Source of the DNA: Chara braunii
Taxonomy: Eukaryota > Streptophyta > Charophyceae > Charales > Characeae
Direction: 5' to 3'
Assembly (NCBI GenBank): GCA_003427395.1
Contig: BFEA01000013.1
Span: 920,137 to 951,483 of the forward strand
Length of the DNA: 31,347 bases
In this document: positions 18,359 through 29,618 of the stretch, in pieces
Numbering within the stretch: the stretch's first letter is position 1
How the letters are laid out: each line of letters starts with the position of its first letter
Position numbers and translations under genes: made by a program
The notes under the pieces: model-generated
Database searches by the model: none
Seen by the model: the letters and a program-made list of their open reading frames with translations, nothing else
Told to the model about the DNA's origin: nothing

Positions 18359-21300
18359 GTGTTGGAGTGGGAGTTGGGACTGGTTTGTGTTTTTCGGTCA
18401 AAAAACACTGTCTGATTGATGCTGATCTCTGGTGCCGATAAGAATGGCCGAGTCCTAATCGATTTTGATCGGAACTTTCGGGTAACCCAAGCGACTGAGT
18501 ATTGAGTGGTTTTGATTGAGGGTTTCGAATAGCTTGGATAACTGAGTGTTGATTGAATGTTAACCGCATGTGGATTGAGTGCTAACTAAATGCTGATTGA
18601 GAGCTGATTAGATGCTTGCTTGGATAACGAGTCACTGAACATTGATCACTTAGTGCGAGAACGCTGAGGAAACTACGAATTTTAGGGTGGCACTCGTTAA
18701 CTGGAACGCTGGCGGAGTTTTGGAAAAGAGCCAGTGCTGTGCAGTTTGCTGTTTTGATCATAAAAGTAGAACACGTACTCAGTAGTTCCATGCACAGACA
18801 AACCTCATCTTCTCAGTTCCATGCACAGACAAACCTCATCTTCTCAGTTCTCATGCTTACCCACACCAATCTCACATTTCATCACCGAAACCTCCGAGTC
18901 CCTCATGATTTCCTCCCCTATTCTCCAATTCTGACTTGATGGGATATAGGGACGAATGATAGTTTGGCGCCTTGATGACTCTCTAGAGTTGTTGGGTGTT
19001 CTTCCCTCTCACTACAGGTGAAGTACGACTCATCCACAGTTCACTCGACGCAGACATAAGAGGAACAACTCGCACATCGACCTGCGCCTCACAATCTCGC
19101 AACGAGATTTTCCAGTGCTACTCAGATATCACTCCTTGGAGAGATTTGTCCTTGAATTGACACTGTGCCGAACTCTGGAAATCAGTGAACCCACATAATC
19201 AGTGCACCATACACTTGCAGTAGTCTATATCAAATATATGAAAACCCCCGTTTCGAGTTGGCGGTGCCTGCATCAGTCTAGACCATCCGGTATGGTCTTG
19301 AAATCCCATTAATCTCAGGTATCGCTTGACTTTTCCCAGTCAATTAGTAAAGGTAATTAAAGTGAGGGAAAGGAACTTAGTTGATCATATATCTGGCTTC
19401 CCGCTCTTTTATACGAACCCTGCTCTAGTGACCTTTGAATAGGAGACTGAGGCAGTTGATCTAAGATTGCTGCACTCAACAATAGTCAGTCGACGACACA
19501 ACCAACAAACGTGCAGTAGTTGGGCCACACTGCATCTTATCTTGCGACATCCCTTCAACAAAACTCACAACAAGGGTTCTCACGGGGCGCTTGCTTAAAT
19601 AAATCAAACCGAGGCTAGCCTTTCCCTAACTAGTATTGGAATGCAAAGAGCTCGTGTCTTTCAAAATCGAGCAACAAAAACAGGTAACCAGAGAGGTCGC
19701 CTCCGAGCCGTCCGAGGCTCTGACCTAGTAACGACCCATTTAGCGTTAGCTGAGAGCAGGCCACGCTCGAGATAGAGGTTAGCATGAACAACGCCAAACA
19801 TAGCACCATCCGAGTTTTAGCATACTCGGGCATAGAGGGGTACGTTTTAAGTTTTGCCAAATTGGTACTATGTTTCTTCACGTAGACTAATACCATAAAA
19901 AATACTTAGCTTTGGACAACCCAATCATAAGTCTGTCACGCTAAGCGCATGTACCTCAAATGCAGAATCTATTTACGTTCCTCATGTCATTATCAAGATT
20001 CGTCTCTGATCACGCTTATTACAAAACTCAGAGCACGTAACCTGATTGCAATCAGCTCAATAGGCCAGATAACAAGGTTATTCTATGTACCCAAATGTCA
20101 TAACCCCGAATGTGAGTTTGTTCTTGTTGAAAACTGAGAACGCAGAAAGCGCGCGTGCTTTATATGTAATGTCGCTGCGTGTAAAGCTCGGTCTTCACTT
20201 AACGCGAGTCACGACCCTGAGCACATTGGTTTGCCAAGCATGAACCCCGCCCGTACTCTGCTCAACGAGGCATCAAACACAATTGATGTTCATGTGTTGC
20301 ACTAGTAAGCTGTCAGACGCTAACCCCGTTCTCACCAGGGACAAGACGCCGCCCAGCGTGTTCTTCGTTCGTTTACAACGCCAGTTTTTTCCAATGCAAC
20401 CCCTGTTAGCTTACGGTGCAAGGGTCTAGCTATACGCCTTCCCTAACATGTACACAACACGAATGCAGTGTCCCTTGTTTGCTCATCGCATGGAATATTG
20501 ACGAGTTAACCCACCGTTAGTAAGACAAATCAGTGCAAATCCATTTAATCACCTTCAAACAGAAACTTAGCAAGAAGGTAAGCGATTCTTCTCAGTATCA
20601 CTTTCTTTTCCCCCATTAACCAAATAAGGTGAGTTACACCGGTGAGTCTTGTTCCCTTTGCAATTGAGGACCCACTGGGCCAAGTCATTAATAGGCAGGG
20701 TCTTATTTGATCTGATCACAGGTAGCGAAAGTTATCGCTCGACCGGGCCAGGGTTTTTCCATCACTACTTGGTGCTCGTGAAAAGGTGCATGATCATTGC
20801 CAATAACTTCAGTCCATGCAACTTATCAGTTGGGACAACGCCTGCTATGACCAGCTTGTTCATTCCCTCTCTCATTACTCGCCCATTATCACTCCAATAG
20901 TAATTGTTCTTTCTTTGCTGTTGTGATAGCCCCTGCTGATTATACTTATCCCCCGTGAGATACACTCCTCTAGCTACTTCTGACTTGTATAAATGAGGAA
21001 CGAGATGCCTGACCATCCGTCACATATGGAGATAGAGAGGTGGCGAACAGAGCAACCGCGACCGCAAACACAATCGGGTAACATAACCAGTTCGTGATGA
21101 AAGCAACATCTCAAACTAGTCACCTTTGACAAACACTCGCGAGATTCTCGCACCCATACAATCTCGTAGACTCGTATCCGTTAAAAACCACCTCCGAAAT
21201 TAGCACGTACCTTAGTCCTCGATTTAAATCGGCACTTCCCTACATTATCACTTATCTCTTACACATACTGAACGCATAAAGTAGATAATTGTCACTCCAC

Positions 21301-22440
21301 GGTTGTTGCTAATGATGTCAATATTTTGCTTATACTCACTAAACAAATGTATTCTGCTCGACCTAACAAGGGCTTGCCTGTAACTCGCGCTTAGCACAGT
21401 TACCTGTTTTCACGGTCTCAACTATCGACTACCACAAAGCTGGCTCATGCAGTACTATACCAAGAATGAGGGTAATTGTGGCGCATCCGTACTGAAGATG
21501 CCAACGAACGAAGCTCGTGCTCTCGGGGGGAAGCGGGATGCAACTGTTGAATTCTCGTGTCCTGGTGTGCCATTACCACCGCGTTGTAATTCGCTAACCA
21601 AATCTATGCACAAAAATAGTTGTCGTTAACAAAAATTGAAGGGCATGTCCCCCCTCCGTTTGGCCATCCCCACGGCTGATTAACAACACTTCCCTCTCAC
21701 TGGCCCCTCTCCGAGCCTAAGGTGATTAGTGCAACGCCATGCCAATTCCCTTACAGGCTGTTCAGAACGCGCCCGCCTCTCTCCCTCTTCACACTGTAAC
21801 CTCGTCTCTTCTTGCGCGGCCTCTTCCGGGCACGGATCATGCATGGGTCATCCGAAGCGCACACCCAGACCCTCTTCCCACTTACTCATTTGGAGAAGGG
21901 CTTATTGGTAGTCACAGATCGACACAAACTGATGCTCGCCTCAAATCACGGTGAAGGCAAGGAAAAGAGCCACGTTTGAGCACATGGCGAGAGCCAAGTG
22001 AGCCATTGGCTACTGCAATCCCCAAGCAACCTTCGCCGCGGAGACGACCCCGTTGACTTCTGCTGATGCTCCCGCTCAACCGTGCCCGTCGAAGTCTCTG
22101 CCTCCAGGTAAGAAACAGTCACTTTCACTTCATCTGTGACCCCGTCTCTCCTGCACCTCCTCTCCGCACGGTCCTTGGCTTCCGTGATGGCCGCTTGTAA
22201 CCCTCGATCGGCCCTCATTTCTTCCTCTTCTTCCCCTTCAACATTTATCTTCAGCCTTGCCTCCCGCTTGCAATGGTTGTAAGTCCAAGACGGCGGTCAC
22301 AGTCGGCCCGTCTCCAAAAATCCGCTCCCATCTACAGAGGAACTGGAGGCATCTTGGCCTATAGCCATATAGTCCGCTGCTCCGTACCAGGATGAACCTC
22401 CGTGAACAATATTCGTTATCAGTCTGCAGATCTCGGCATA
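18359..22440. other. Largely featureless interior of the insertion
   Basis: No recognisable gene in about 4 kb. Composition is balanced, unlike the GTGGCA-rich retrotransposon flanks. A minus frame at 20765-21016 (83 residues, ending GLKLLAMIMHLFTSTK) and a minus frame at 19630-19896 with an internal hydrophobic segment (VLCLALFMLTSISSVACS) could be exon remnants, but neither has support beyond being open. Confidence 0.35.
18785..18846. repeat. 31-bp perfect tandem duplication
   Basis: GTTCCATGCACAGACAAACC plus 11 bases, present twice head to tail, with a partial third beginning CAGTTCTCATGC. It lies upstream of the minus-strand ORF at 17714-18358. Confidence 0.93.
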
Positions 22441-22457
22441 GCCGCGGTCGAACATTC

Positions 22458-22627
22458 AGAGCATGAGCACGAGCACACCAACAATCTCAAGCACTCGCCA
22501 CGTCGTTCGGGCCCCTCCCCCCAGTTCGCCAGTACCTGGCGTAGAGCATGAGCACGCGCACACCAACAATCTCAAGCACTCGCCACGCCGTCCGGGCCCG
22601 TCCCCCCAGTTCGCCAGCACCCGGCGT
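22458..22627. repeat. 85-bp tandem duplication
   Basis: Two head-to-tail copies start at AGAGCATGAGCACG (22458 and 22543), differing by only a few bases. They include CAACAATCTCAAGCACTCGC and a CCCCCCAGTTCGCC block. Open frames on both strands across it simply repeat. Confidence 0.93.
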
Positions 22628-23720
22628 AGCGAGATCACTCATGCCGCAGTTGCCAAAAGACCATCTCTCCCTTCTTTTTATAGGATCGCTACCCGCCACG
22701 ATCCCCATGCTCTAATCGGGGAACTCGGGTAGCCTTTAAAATTCCGCTTACTAGTGGCCTGTGATTCTGAAAATAATAAAATGAAATAAAATATAGAAAT
22801 AAAATAAGGAGAAACGAAACGAGAGACCAAATACCAACGGTCATAGTGCACGCGGACCCTCTTGCTATCAGTCCCTGCCACTTCATTTTGCCGCGGAATG
22901 CTCGCGACCCTGAAAAGGTGGTCCCATAATGGGATACCAACCAGCAGCCTCTCTCCTCTAAAAGGAGTCGTCAGGCTACAACTAACGGGTACCCGTGTCC
23001 GATGGCAAGGAGGGGGCTCACGACCTCTCACTGGGGGTGATGAGTCTCCTACCAATGCGGCCACGGGTACTCCCATTTTGGTGTCCCACTGATGCAGCGA
23101 TCAGACGGTCACGTCAGCAATGAGTCGAATGCGAGGGGTCTGGCTACCAGTCTGCAGTCAAGGTCCGAAAATGAACCGTTGATCCCCCAGCGACGTGACT
23201 GGGCGGGGGAACCAGGATTCGTAAGGCCCAAAAAAGAAGAAGACTGCTACATCTAAAGATTATAGTAAAGGAAAACAACTCTGCAGAATTCCTAGCGCCG
23301 TGCCTGTTAAAGACCATCAGATCTAGCAATCCTAAAGTAGGGGCATGGATTCAAACAACAATACAAAGCACTGCCCCCTTTCTGTTTCTTTTATTCCTTT
23401 TCCTTTCATCCTCGGAGTCACTGCACCTACCCCAAGACCCGGCCATGGGAACTCGGCGTGCAGTAGGAAGGACCGTCCCCGTTTTCATTGTCATGTCCCT
23501 AGGCGACAACGATCACAGTATAGTGGGGTGCCAAGCCTAAGTGTACCGATGGAAGTCTTGTCACACACCCCACTTCTTTGCCAGGACATGCACTGACATA
23601 ACCAAGCCTCAACGGAGCGCCACTCAGCTGTTTCCGCTCCGTATGCCACAGAAGCCCATAGGCGGAGAGTTTGGTGCACCACGGGGGGTTCCTCGATTAG
23701 ACGTCTAGTACTCGATGGAG

Positions 23721-23765
23721 ATGCGTGAGCAGGTACTTGGAGCACAACAAAGATGCGTGAGCAGG
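23721..23765. repeat. Short direct repeat ATGCGTGAGCAGG near the insertion's right end
   Basis: The 13-mer occurs at 23721 and 23753, 32 bp apart, within 100 bp of the point where LTR homology resumes. Possible subterminal repeat of the inserted element. Confidence 0.7.
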
Positions 23766-23814
23766 CATTTGACATACGGCGGAGGGCCGGGACACCGCGC
23801 CCTCCGACAACACA

Positions 23815-24320
23815 CCATGTCAGCAAGTGGACAGCTGGTGCCAGAGCAAGAAGGCGCCAGCACACATGCAGCAGTCTCGCGTCGTCGTCCACAGTGGCAG
23901 CGTACAGCCAGTGTCAAGCCAGCGTCAAGCCAGCGTCAAGTCAGCACGGCAAGACTGAATGTCAACTCCTGGAGGCTGGGGCCTTATGTAGTGTTTGACG
24001 TGGTTGACCTGCCTCAGGTCTTCCACCCACGGTGGCTCAGATTGACTCACAGCCGACGGCCTGGATCTCATACAGTTGCAGACTTCTACTTGGTCCGGAT
24101 GCTGTGTTGATACCTGCATACAAACAAGTGTGTGTGTCTGACCGGCGGCCTGGGCTGGGTCCATGCAGACTCTTTTTCGTGGGCCGCTGGGCAGTTGACT
24201 AAAGTCAACTGTCGGGTGCCGGGGCCCTGAAACCAATTTTGCGGCTTTTCTTCCCCTCGATTGTCGTGGCCTGCAGGTGACCCTCAGGCAAAAGCACTGC
24301 ATACTGAGCAGGTTATTGCA
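23815..24320 (-). repeat. 5' LTR of the outer element, 5' half
   Basis: Collinear with 5410-5924 up to the exact LTR terminus (GGTTATTGCA at 24311-24320). Contains the landmark sequences GTCAGCAAGTGGACAGCTGG, the TTGAC palindrome at 24192-24211 and the GGTGACCCTCAGGCAA block. ATAT follows it directly. Confidence 0.92.
24192..24211. promoter_or_regulatory. TTGAC palindrome in the broken 5' LTR
   Basis: CAGTTGACTAAAGTCAACTG, identical to the copy at 5777-5796 in the partner LTR. W-box-like by motif. Confidence 0.4.
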
Positions 24321-24324
24321 ATAT
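24321..24324. repeat. Target-site duplication, right copy (ATAT)
   Basis: Pairs with 4918-4921. Marks the right end of the outer element; host intron resumes here. Confidence 0.75.
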
Positions 24325-24569
24325 CCGTCGTAATATGTTAAATTAGTGATGCGTACATTGCTTAAATACCGAGTTTCTTTTTGCTTGAAGGTATTGATTC
24401 TCGACCCCCCTTTCTTCTTGGTTGTCTACGCTCAGTAAATGGCGAAATGTGATCTGGTACGTAAGGTATGAGTCAGGAATTCATATCTATTGCTAATCAT
24501 TCACAAATAGTGCATGCCATTCATGGTTGCAACCGACCTTGATGACGTTGGCCATCGTCAGTGAATTGT

Positions 24570-25330
24570 TGGTCCGTGGCCATATTGTGAGGATTGAGCC
24601 CTCAACGGGGCCTTGCCGACATACATATGTTCTGCGTATAGGCCCTCAGCAAGCCTCGTGCCTGCCCTAAGTGAAGGCGGGCCAGAATATCCACGAGAGG
24701 CCTTCATTCAGCATTTCCCAAAGTGGGTATCCGACAGTTGCCGCAAACCAGTTGGTTGGAGTGCATCGTGAGCCTCTGATTCCTGCAAAGTCAGTTGAGC
24801 CCAGTGCCGGGGTTGGTTGAGCCCTGGGCGACAGTCTGGGAGGCCGACACATCCCACATTGGTCCCTGGCCTATGGAAAAGCAGTATTTCGTCGTAGAGG
24901 CCGGGGAAGCTAATGGGAAACCGGTACGGGGCCTGAATCTAGACAACGGCCCTAGCATAAGGGGCGCAACTGTATTACTTGGGCCCCATTTGCATTGGGC
25001 CTGGGTACAGGTACTGCGGCCCAGGCGCAGGCTCAAGGGAGACCGCCCACATGCAACACTGGCATATAGGCAGAGCGGGCGAGTGGGCAGGGATCTTGGC
25101 CATTGCGATCAAGGCCGGCACGCTGTTGCATTGCGAGTGTGCTGCGCTGCGCTAGGCTGAGAGAAGGCAGGCTGGCGCTAAGCGGTAGGACGCAGCCTGG
25201 GCGCAGGGCGCTGGCAGCCATAGCCAGGCTGCATGAGGGCGCTGGAAGAGGTGAGGGCGAAGGTGGTTCTTCGTGAGGTGAAGGGCACTGTGTGGGATAA
25301 CAAGGGAGAGTGAGGGACAAGAGAGTGAGG
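24570..25330 (+). repeat. GC-rich interspersed repeat, copy 2
   Basis: Shares ordered blocks with 1480-2045 in inverted orientation (see that entry). Here the block order is CAACGGGGCCTTGCCGAC, GCCCTAAGTGAAGGCGGGCC, CCAGTTGGTTGGAG, many GGGCC motifs and GGCAGCCATAGCCAGGCTGC. No convincing gene: open frames on both strands overlap with no domain. Confidence 0.5.
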
Positions 25331-25804
25331 AGGTCGGCATTGGTGTTGACGTCATCACTAGCTGGTCATCAAGTCGTCTGGTTGCTTCCATGACTGTAGT
25401 TGTAGGATAGGCTGTAGAGTAGATAGGGTGCCTGGCGCCATTCAAGAGAGTGAGCTACTTCGGGTTATGATGTTGGTGTTGCCCGATTGGGCTTGGACAT
25501 TGACTCACGACTTTTGCTGTATCGTTCTCAAATGGATGGTTGCTTGGTTCCAATGTGTTATCTGCTCTTGCTTTGACTACTTGGACTTCAGTGTGATTTG
25601 CAATTGGCATTTCTTTGCTTCGTCCACATTCATGTTCCTTGCAATATGGTTGTTTTCTGTTGTTTGTTCTTTGGCCATGTGGTTGTGGTCAGGTGAGAAG
25701 GTGGATTTTTGAATGCCCTGGCCCTGTGTCAATTCTTTAGGTTTTTCAATGTCTTGGTTGCTGTTGTTGTGGCATGTCTCTTTTGCTGCGAATTGGTGAT
25801 CCAG

Positions 25805-25876
25805 AAAGCGTTAATGCTTGTAAATACATTATCAGAGGAGACGCTGGAGTTGAGGACCGAACGAGATCACTATCAG
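25805..25876 (+). CDS. Exon d of the coiled-coil-like host protein
   Basis: 24 codons between acceptor GGTGATCCAG| and donor CAG|GTATAT, phase 0 on both sides. The translation, with LSEETLELRTERDHYQ, has the spacing and charge pattern of a coiled coil. It follows the 21-kb transposon-filled intron and precedes a 3.45-kb intron. Short length is the main weakness. Composition and frame match exons b and e. Confidence 0.55.
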
Positions 25877-27229
25877 GTATATGTCAAGGTTTGTCTTTGC
25901 TGCTGCCATTTTTTTTCTTGTTCGTTCAGTGGGGTAGCGCATAACGTTCCAGTTCCAGTATTGTGGTCTGTGTATCAATAGCCACACATGAGTAAGGTTC
26001 AGCCACAGGGCGAAGTGTGTTTGTATTGGAGTGTTCCTCTTTGTGCAAACCATTGGTTCATATGGTTTCTGACTGTGTTACAGGATTCCCCGACAGCATT
26101 CACTTTTTGCTAAACCAAAATCTTACATTGACTATCTGTGTTGTTTGTTTAGAAGCAGTGACTACCATGGTTCCGGGAATAGAAGACACGCCACTCAGGA
26201 GTTATAGCTGCACTTGGTGCAACTTGCAGTCTAGATTGCACGATATTGCCCGTGTTGTTCTACACAGGGGAAGAGTACAGGCATCACTCATTGTGATTCA
26301 TGGACACACCCTTAGATGTGGTAAACATGCATACCATCAGCGAAAGGCTTATAATAAGGGAACAATGCACTCAGATGCCTTCCTCTGTAGTGCTTCTTCG
26401 CTGTGATACAATGAGGACTGCCAGTCACTGCCTGACTTTGACAGAGCACTCACACTTCTGAAGAAGCGTGGGCACCTCTAGATGTGAAGAATGAATGTCT
26501 TAACAATTTCAGATGCATGCCCTGTAGGTGAGAAAGAACGCTACCAGAAGGCCCAAGGCTGTAGGTGTGTCCCTTCGCTTAAAGGGGTCTATACACTTCC
26601 GGGAAAGTAGGCAAAAATGAAATTTCATCGAGTTTTAACCACCAGTATCACCGCTCCTCTGAAAATTGACCTTCTTGTCATTGCACTGGCTGCAGGGGGG
26701 GTCGGCTGACTGGCCACTGGAGTTTGATGACGGCACGATAAATTTTGCGTGTGGCGACTGTAGTAGTATTTTTGCGTGTAGGACTTCAGGGAAAACAATC
26801 TGGACATGGGTGCAGATTTGGTGCTGGTCGTTCTGGGAAAGTATTAGGAAAAAAGAAAGTCTAGGATGGAATAATGGAAGAATAAAATTGTGGTGAAGTT
26901 TGCATTTTTCTGCTCTGTTATGATCCTGGTCATTCCCAAAAAGCAATTTCACAATGAAAGACAATGCCACCCAATTGCGAAAGAAATGAAAGCACTTGCA
27001 AAGAGATAGAGACCAAAGAAGAGAAAGAAGAAGAAGAAGAAGAAGAAGAAGAAGAAGAAGAAGAAGAAGAAGAAGATGTACACCAGCAAGACCAATGACA
27101 AATTCCCCCTTCTCTCTCCACCTTCCTCCCCCTCCTTCACTTCGCCAATCTTATTCTTCTTCCAATAATAATAATAACAATGAGTGGGTGAACCAATATC
27201 CTAAGTTCCCTCTTACTGCTGACACTACA
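25877..27229. other. Intron, left part, with (GAA)n
   Basis: No gene recognised. A (GAA)n microsatellite occupies 27025-27075. A 129-codon plus-strand frame at 26017-26406 has no recognisable domain and no supporting context. Confidence 0.45.
27025..27075. repeat. (GAA)n microsatellite
   Basis: About 17 uninterrupted AAG units, preceded by imperfect GAGAAAG repeats. Purine-only strand of at least 50 bases. Confidence 0.97.
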
Positions 27230-28060
27230 ATAGGTCCACCATAGCTATGGCTTCCCCTCTTCTTCCTCCTCTCACATGCCTAGGCTATGGCGGACTACTG
27301 AGGGCTCTGCCCTCCTGTGCGAAAGACAACACAAAGCAGCTATGTCGTTGCACTCCTGTCCAAAGGACAACCCAAAGCATCAATGCCGCTGCTCACTAAG
27401 CCGCTGTGCCTGACTCTGCCTCGAGCTTCCTTGGTGTGGCACTACCCCAACTGGGGCCTTCCAGATGCAGCGTCCAACAGGATGATGAAGATGGTGTCCG
27501 CCATAGCCAGGTAGGTACCTCGCCTTCCTCCTCCTCAGGCTGGACTGCTCGCCATAGCCAGGCTGAACGCCCAGTTGCTCTTCACCTCCAGGCAGCGCTT
27601 CCCAAGTTAAGCGCTTGGCTCCACCAGCATGTCGCAAATCCTTGCATACCGCAAATGAGGAGGAGCTGCTTGCTCCTCCTGAAGATATAGCGGCCTACTG
27701 GCCTCTTGCGCGGTGACTTCCTAGGCTGAGCGGCCTCCCAGCAACTGGTACCTCCTCCTTTTCGGAGGGAATCATCACTGCAGGCTCTGCCATCGTCATC
27801 CGAACAGGCCCTGGACTCAGGCTACTTGGACAGGTACCGGCCTACCTGCTACTTGAGTGTTTTTTCTCGCTGCTGTCGCGGGCCTACCCCTGCTACTTGA
27901 GTGTTTTTCCCGCTGCAACCCTCAAAGTCACGGCCACAGGTAAGTACCGGCCCTGCGGGGCCTTTCAACCACAAGTACCCTTGCGGGTCACACACACACT
28001 CAGCCGACAAGCACTCAGACAGGCACGCAAACCAGCAGCCACGCACACACACACAGACTT
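27230..28060. repeat. GC-rich, internally repetitive stretch
   Basis: Contains a 41-bp imperfect tandem pair (CTCCTGTGCGAAAGACAAC at 27312 and CTCCTGTCCAAAGGACAAC at 27353). The string GCCATAGCCAGG occurs twice (near 27502 and 27550) and is shared with the repeats at 1480 and 24570. GCTACTTGAGTGTTTTT is also duplicated (near 27848 and 27892). Short (CA)n runs lie near 27990 and 28040. Probably another degraded member of the GC-rich repeat family; no gene supported. Confidence 0.45.
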
Positions 28061-28780
28061 AGAAATCACAGCAGGATGCAGGAATCTCAGCAAGGCATTC
28101 ATTCCAGCTGCAAATCCCAGAAATCAGCAGTGTTCTCAGTCGTGTTTTGGCGGGTCATTACATGCTCTCTTCTGCTACCGCTAGGGCCCAAGCTTTTTGG
28201 ATCCGTCCTGCTACCAGTAGCTGATTTATGTCACATGAACGGGACTGGTGGTTTAAAATTGGGCAGTTTCAAACTTGTGTTGTGGTAGAAGTGGACGCTG
28301 CATGCATGTTGTTGATTGTCAATACTATGATAGACGGTGCAGTTGATGTAGCAGATATTGCTGCCCAAATTTGTTCAATTCTCGCTGTTTTTTCTTACCC
28401 TTAGTTCTCTCCTTTTGGATAACCTGGTTCTCTTTTCCGCATTTCGAACTTTTTGACCATGAATTGTACAGCAGGGTTACAAGCTAATATTGCCACTGAG
28501 ACAGTCAAGTTACTGTTGAGAATGTATTGGCCTCACTTGCTCTCTGTTCATTTTATCACTTTGAACACTTTTTGTCATATCTCACTTTTACTGCCTGGCC
28601 TTCACCCTATCCTACCCTATCCGACCACAATGAATTTCCACTTCTCTGCTGCTGTGTCACACTCTGTCTCTCCGTGCTTCCACCCCTTTCCCTCCAGCCA
28701 TATGTTTCACTCCTGTGCCACCCCCCTGAGTGTTGGATGCGCATATATTTTGATTACAGCATGCGGTATGTTATATTTGA

Positions 28781-28898
28781 ATACAATGTACCCCATTCGC
28801 TGTACACGCTTGCATACTGTACGTATGTTATCCTGGGGGGAAGACAGTAGTCTGCTCTTGCTTCTTTTCAATACAATGTACCCCATTCGCTGTACACT
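28781..28898. repeat. Direct repeat of 28 bp, 90 bp apart
   Basis: ATACAATGTACCCCATTCGC plus TGTACAC occurs at 28781-28808 and 28871-28898 with identical sequence through CTGTACAC. Intervening sequence is unique. Within the intron preceding exon e. Confidence 0.88.
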
Positions 28899-29330
28899 TG
28901 CTTCTTTGCGGAAATTGACACTTCATCGACACCACCTCACAGAGGACAGGTGCTCGATGGTTTTCAGGCAGCCCATGCAGACCAGCACCCCATTTTCCTG
29001 ACTGAGGTGGTTCCTACAGGGCCTCCATTTTTTCACCTGGTCTGAGAGATGGGCAAGTCACCAGCGAATCGAGTGATGTTTTTTTTCCCTCGATCGATAG
29101 ATATCGTCCCAGGCGTAGAAGCCAGGGTCAGATAAAGGGAGTGGTAGTTCAATAACTGGACGTTTGTTCTCCAGAATGGGTGGTGGAGGACGATTGGAGG
29201 GGCTTTTCGTGTTGGACCTCATGGGCCTCTTCTAAAGACCTATGTGTGAGTCCTTGTTACTTGCTTTCATGTTGAATTTGGTGGCACTTCCCTGTCTGTG
29301 GCATGTGGTCTGCTTGTGGCTGTCCAACAG

Positions 29331-29618
29331 TTGAAGCTGGATGAACTGCATTCCGACTTGGCGACATTTGTTGAAAGTCTTCCTGAATGGGGCAAGAGCG
29401 GCCAAGTTAGCGATGCTGTCTACGCACAGCTTTATGAGATTTCACGGAGGGTGGGTGTGACAAATGAAGCAGAATCAACGCCAAGGACTGCCAGGCCGTT
29501 TCCATTGCAGACGCCAAGGAGCGGAAAGAGTCCTATTGCTGAAGAGGAGGGGGAGAAAAGGGAGAAGGAGAGGGCGAAGAGTGAAAAAGAGTCTTCTGTG
29601 AGCAAAGCTGACTCTGAG
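29331..29618 (+). CDS. Exon e of the coiled-coil-like host protein
   Basis: 96 codons, acceptor GGCTGTCCAACAG|, donor GAG|GTTAGT, phase 0 both ends. First half: KLDELHSDLATFVESLPEWG and VSDAVYAQLYEISRRVGV, a well-composed helical segment. Second half: Ser/Pro-containing linker (TPRTARPFPLQTPRSGKSP) then EEEGEKREKERAKSEKESS, a highly charged helix. The open frame extends on both sides (29298-29726), but the flanking translation loses this character, which supports the borders. Longest and best exon of the set. Possible structural, cytoskeletal or nuclear coiled-coil protein; I cannot name it. Confidence 0.65.

Larger units (their letters stand above)
17224..23814. mobile_element. Unclassified insertion of about 6.6 kb inside the LTR
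   Basis: The two flanking LTR halves are complementary: one ends and the other begins at the same point of the intact LTR (about 5410 in 4922-5924). The interior has no match to the chromoviruses. It begins TGTCGCAC and has CGACA at 23805-23809, so a short TGTCG terminal inverted repeat is possible, but no convincing target duplication is seen. No RT, integrase or transposase motif was found. One 214-codon ORF stands out (17714-18358, minus). Shorter minus-strand frames at 20765-21016, 21946-22218 and 19630-19896 have no recognised domain. It could be a non-autonomous DNA transposon, a degraded large element, or more than one insertion. Confidence 0.6.
4922..24320 (-). mobile_element. Outer Ty3/gypsy chromovirus, non-autonomous, twice interrupted
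   Basis: Order on the minus strand: 5' LTR part 1 (24320-23815), a foreign insert, 5' LTR part 2 (17223-16682), primer site (16678-16667), leader (down to 15667), the inner element (15666-8121), then the rest of the leader, broken gag and a gag-chromodomain fusion (to 5965), and the 3' LTR (5924-4922). Both outer termini are LTR ends (TGCAATAACC and GGTTCATTACA) flanked by ATAT. Removing the two large inserts leaves about 5.3 kb: two LTRs of roughly 1 kb and an interior without protease, RT, RNase H or integrase. It is a deletion derivative that would have needed enzymes from a relative. It lies antisense to the host gene inside its large intron. Confidence 0.82.

Noticed and set aside
19630-19896. 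Secreted protein suggested by a hydrophobic segment (VLCLALFMLTSISSVACS)
   Set aside because: The segment is internal, the frame is short and nothing else supports a gene.
26500-26540. Microexon between TTTCAG and GTGAGA
   Set aside because: A 15-base segment containing TAG in one frame; cannot be supported without transcript data.
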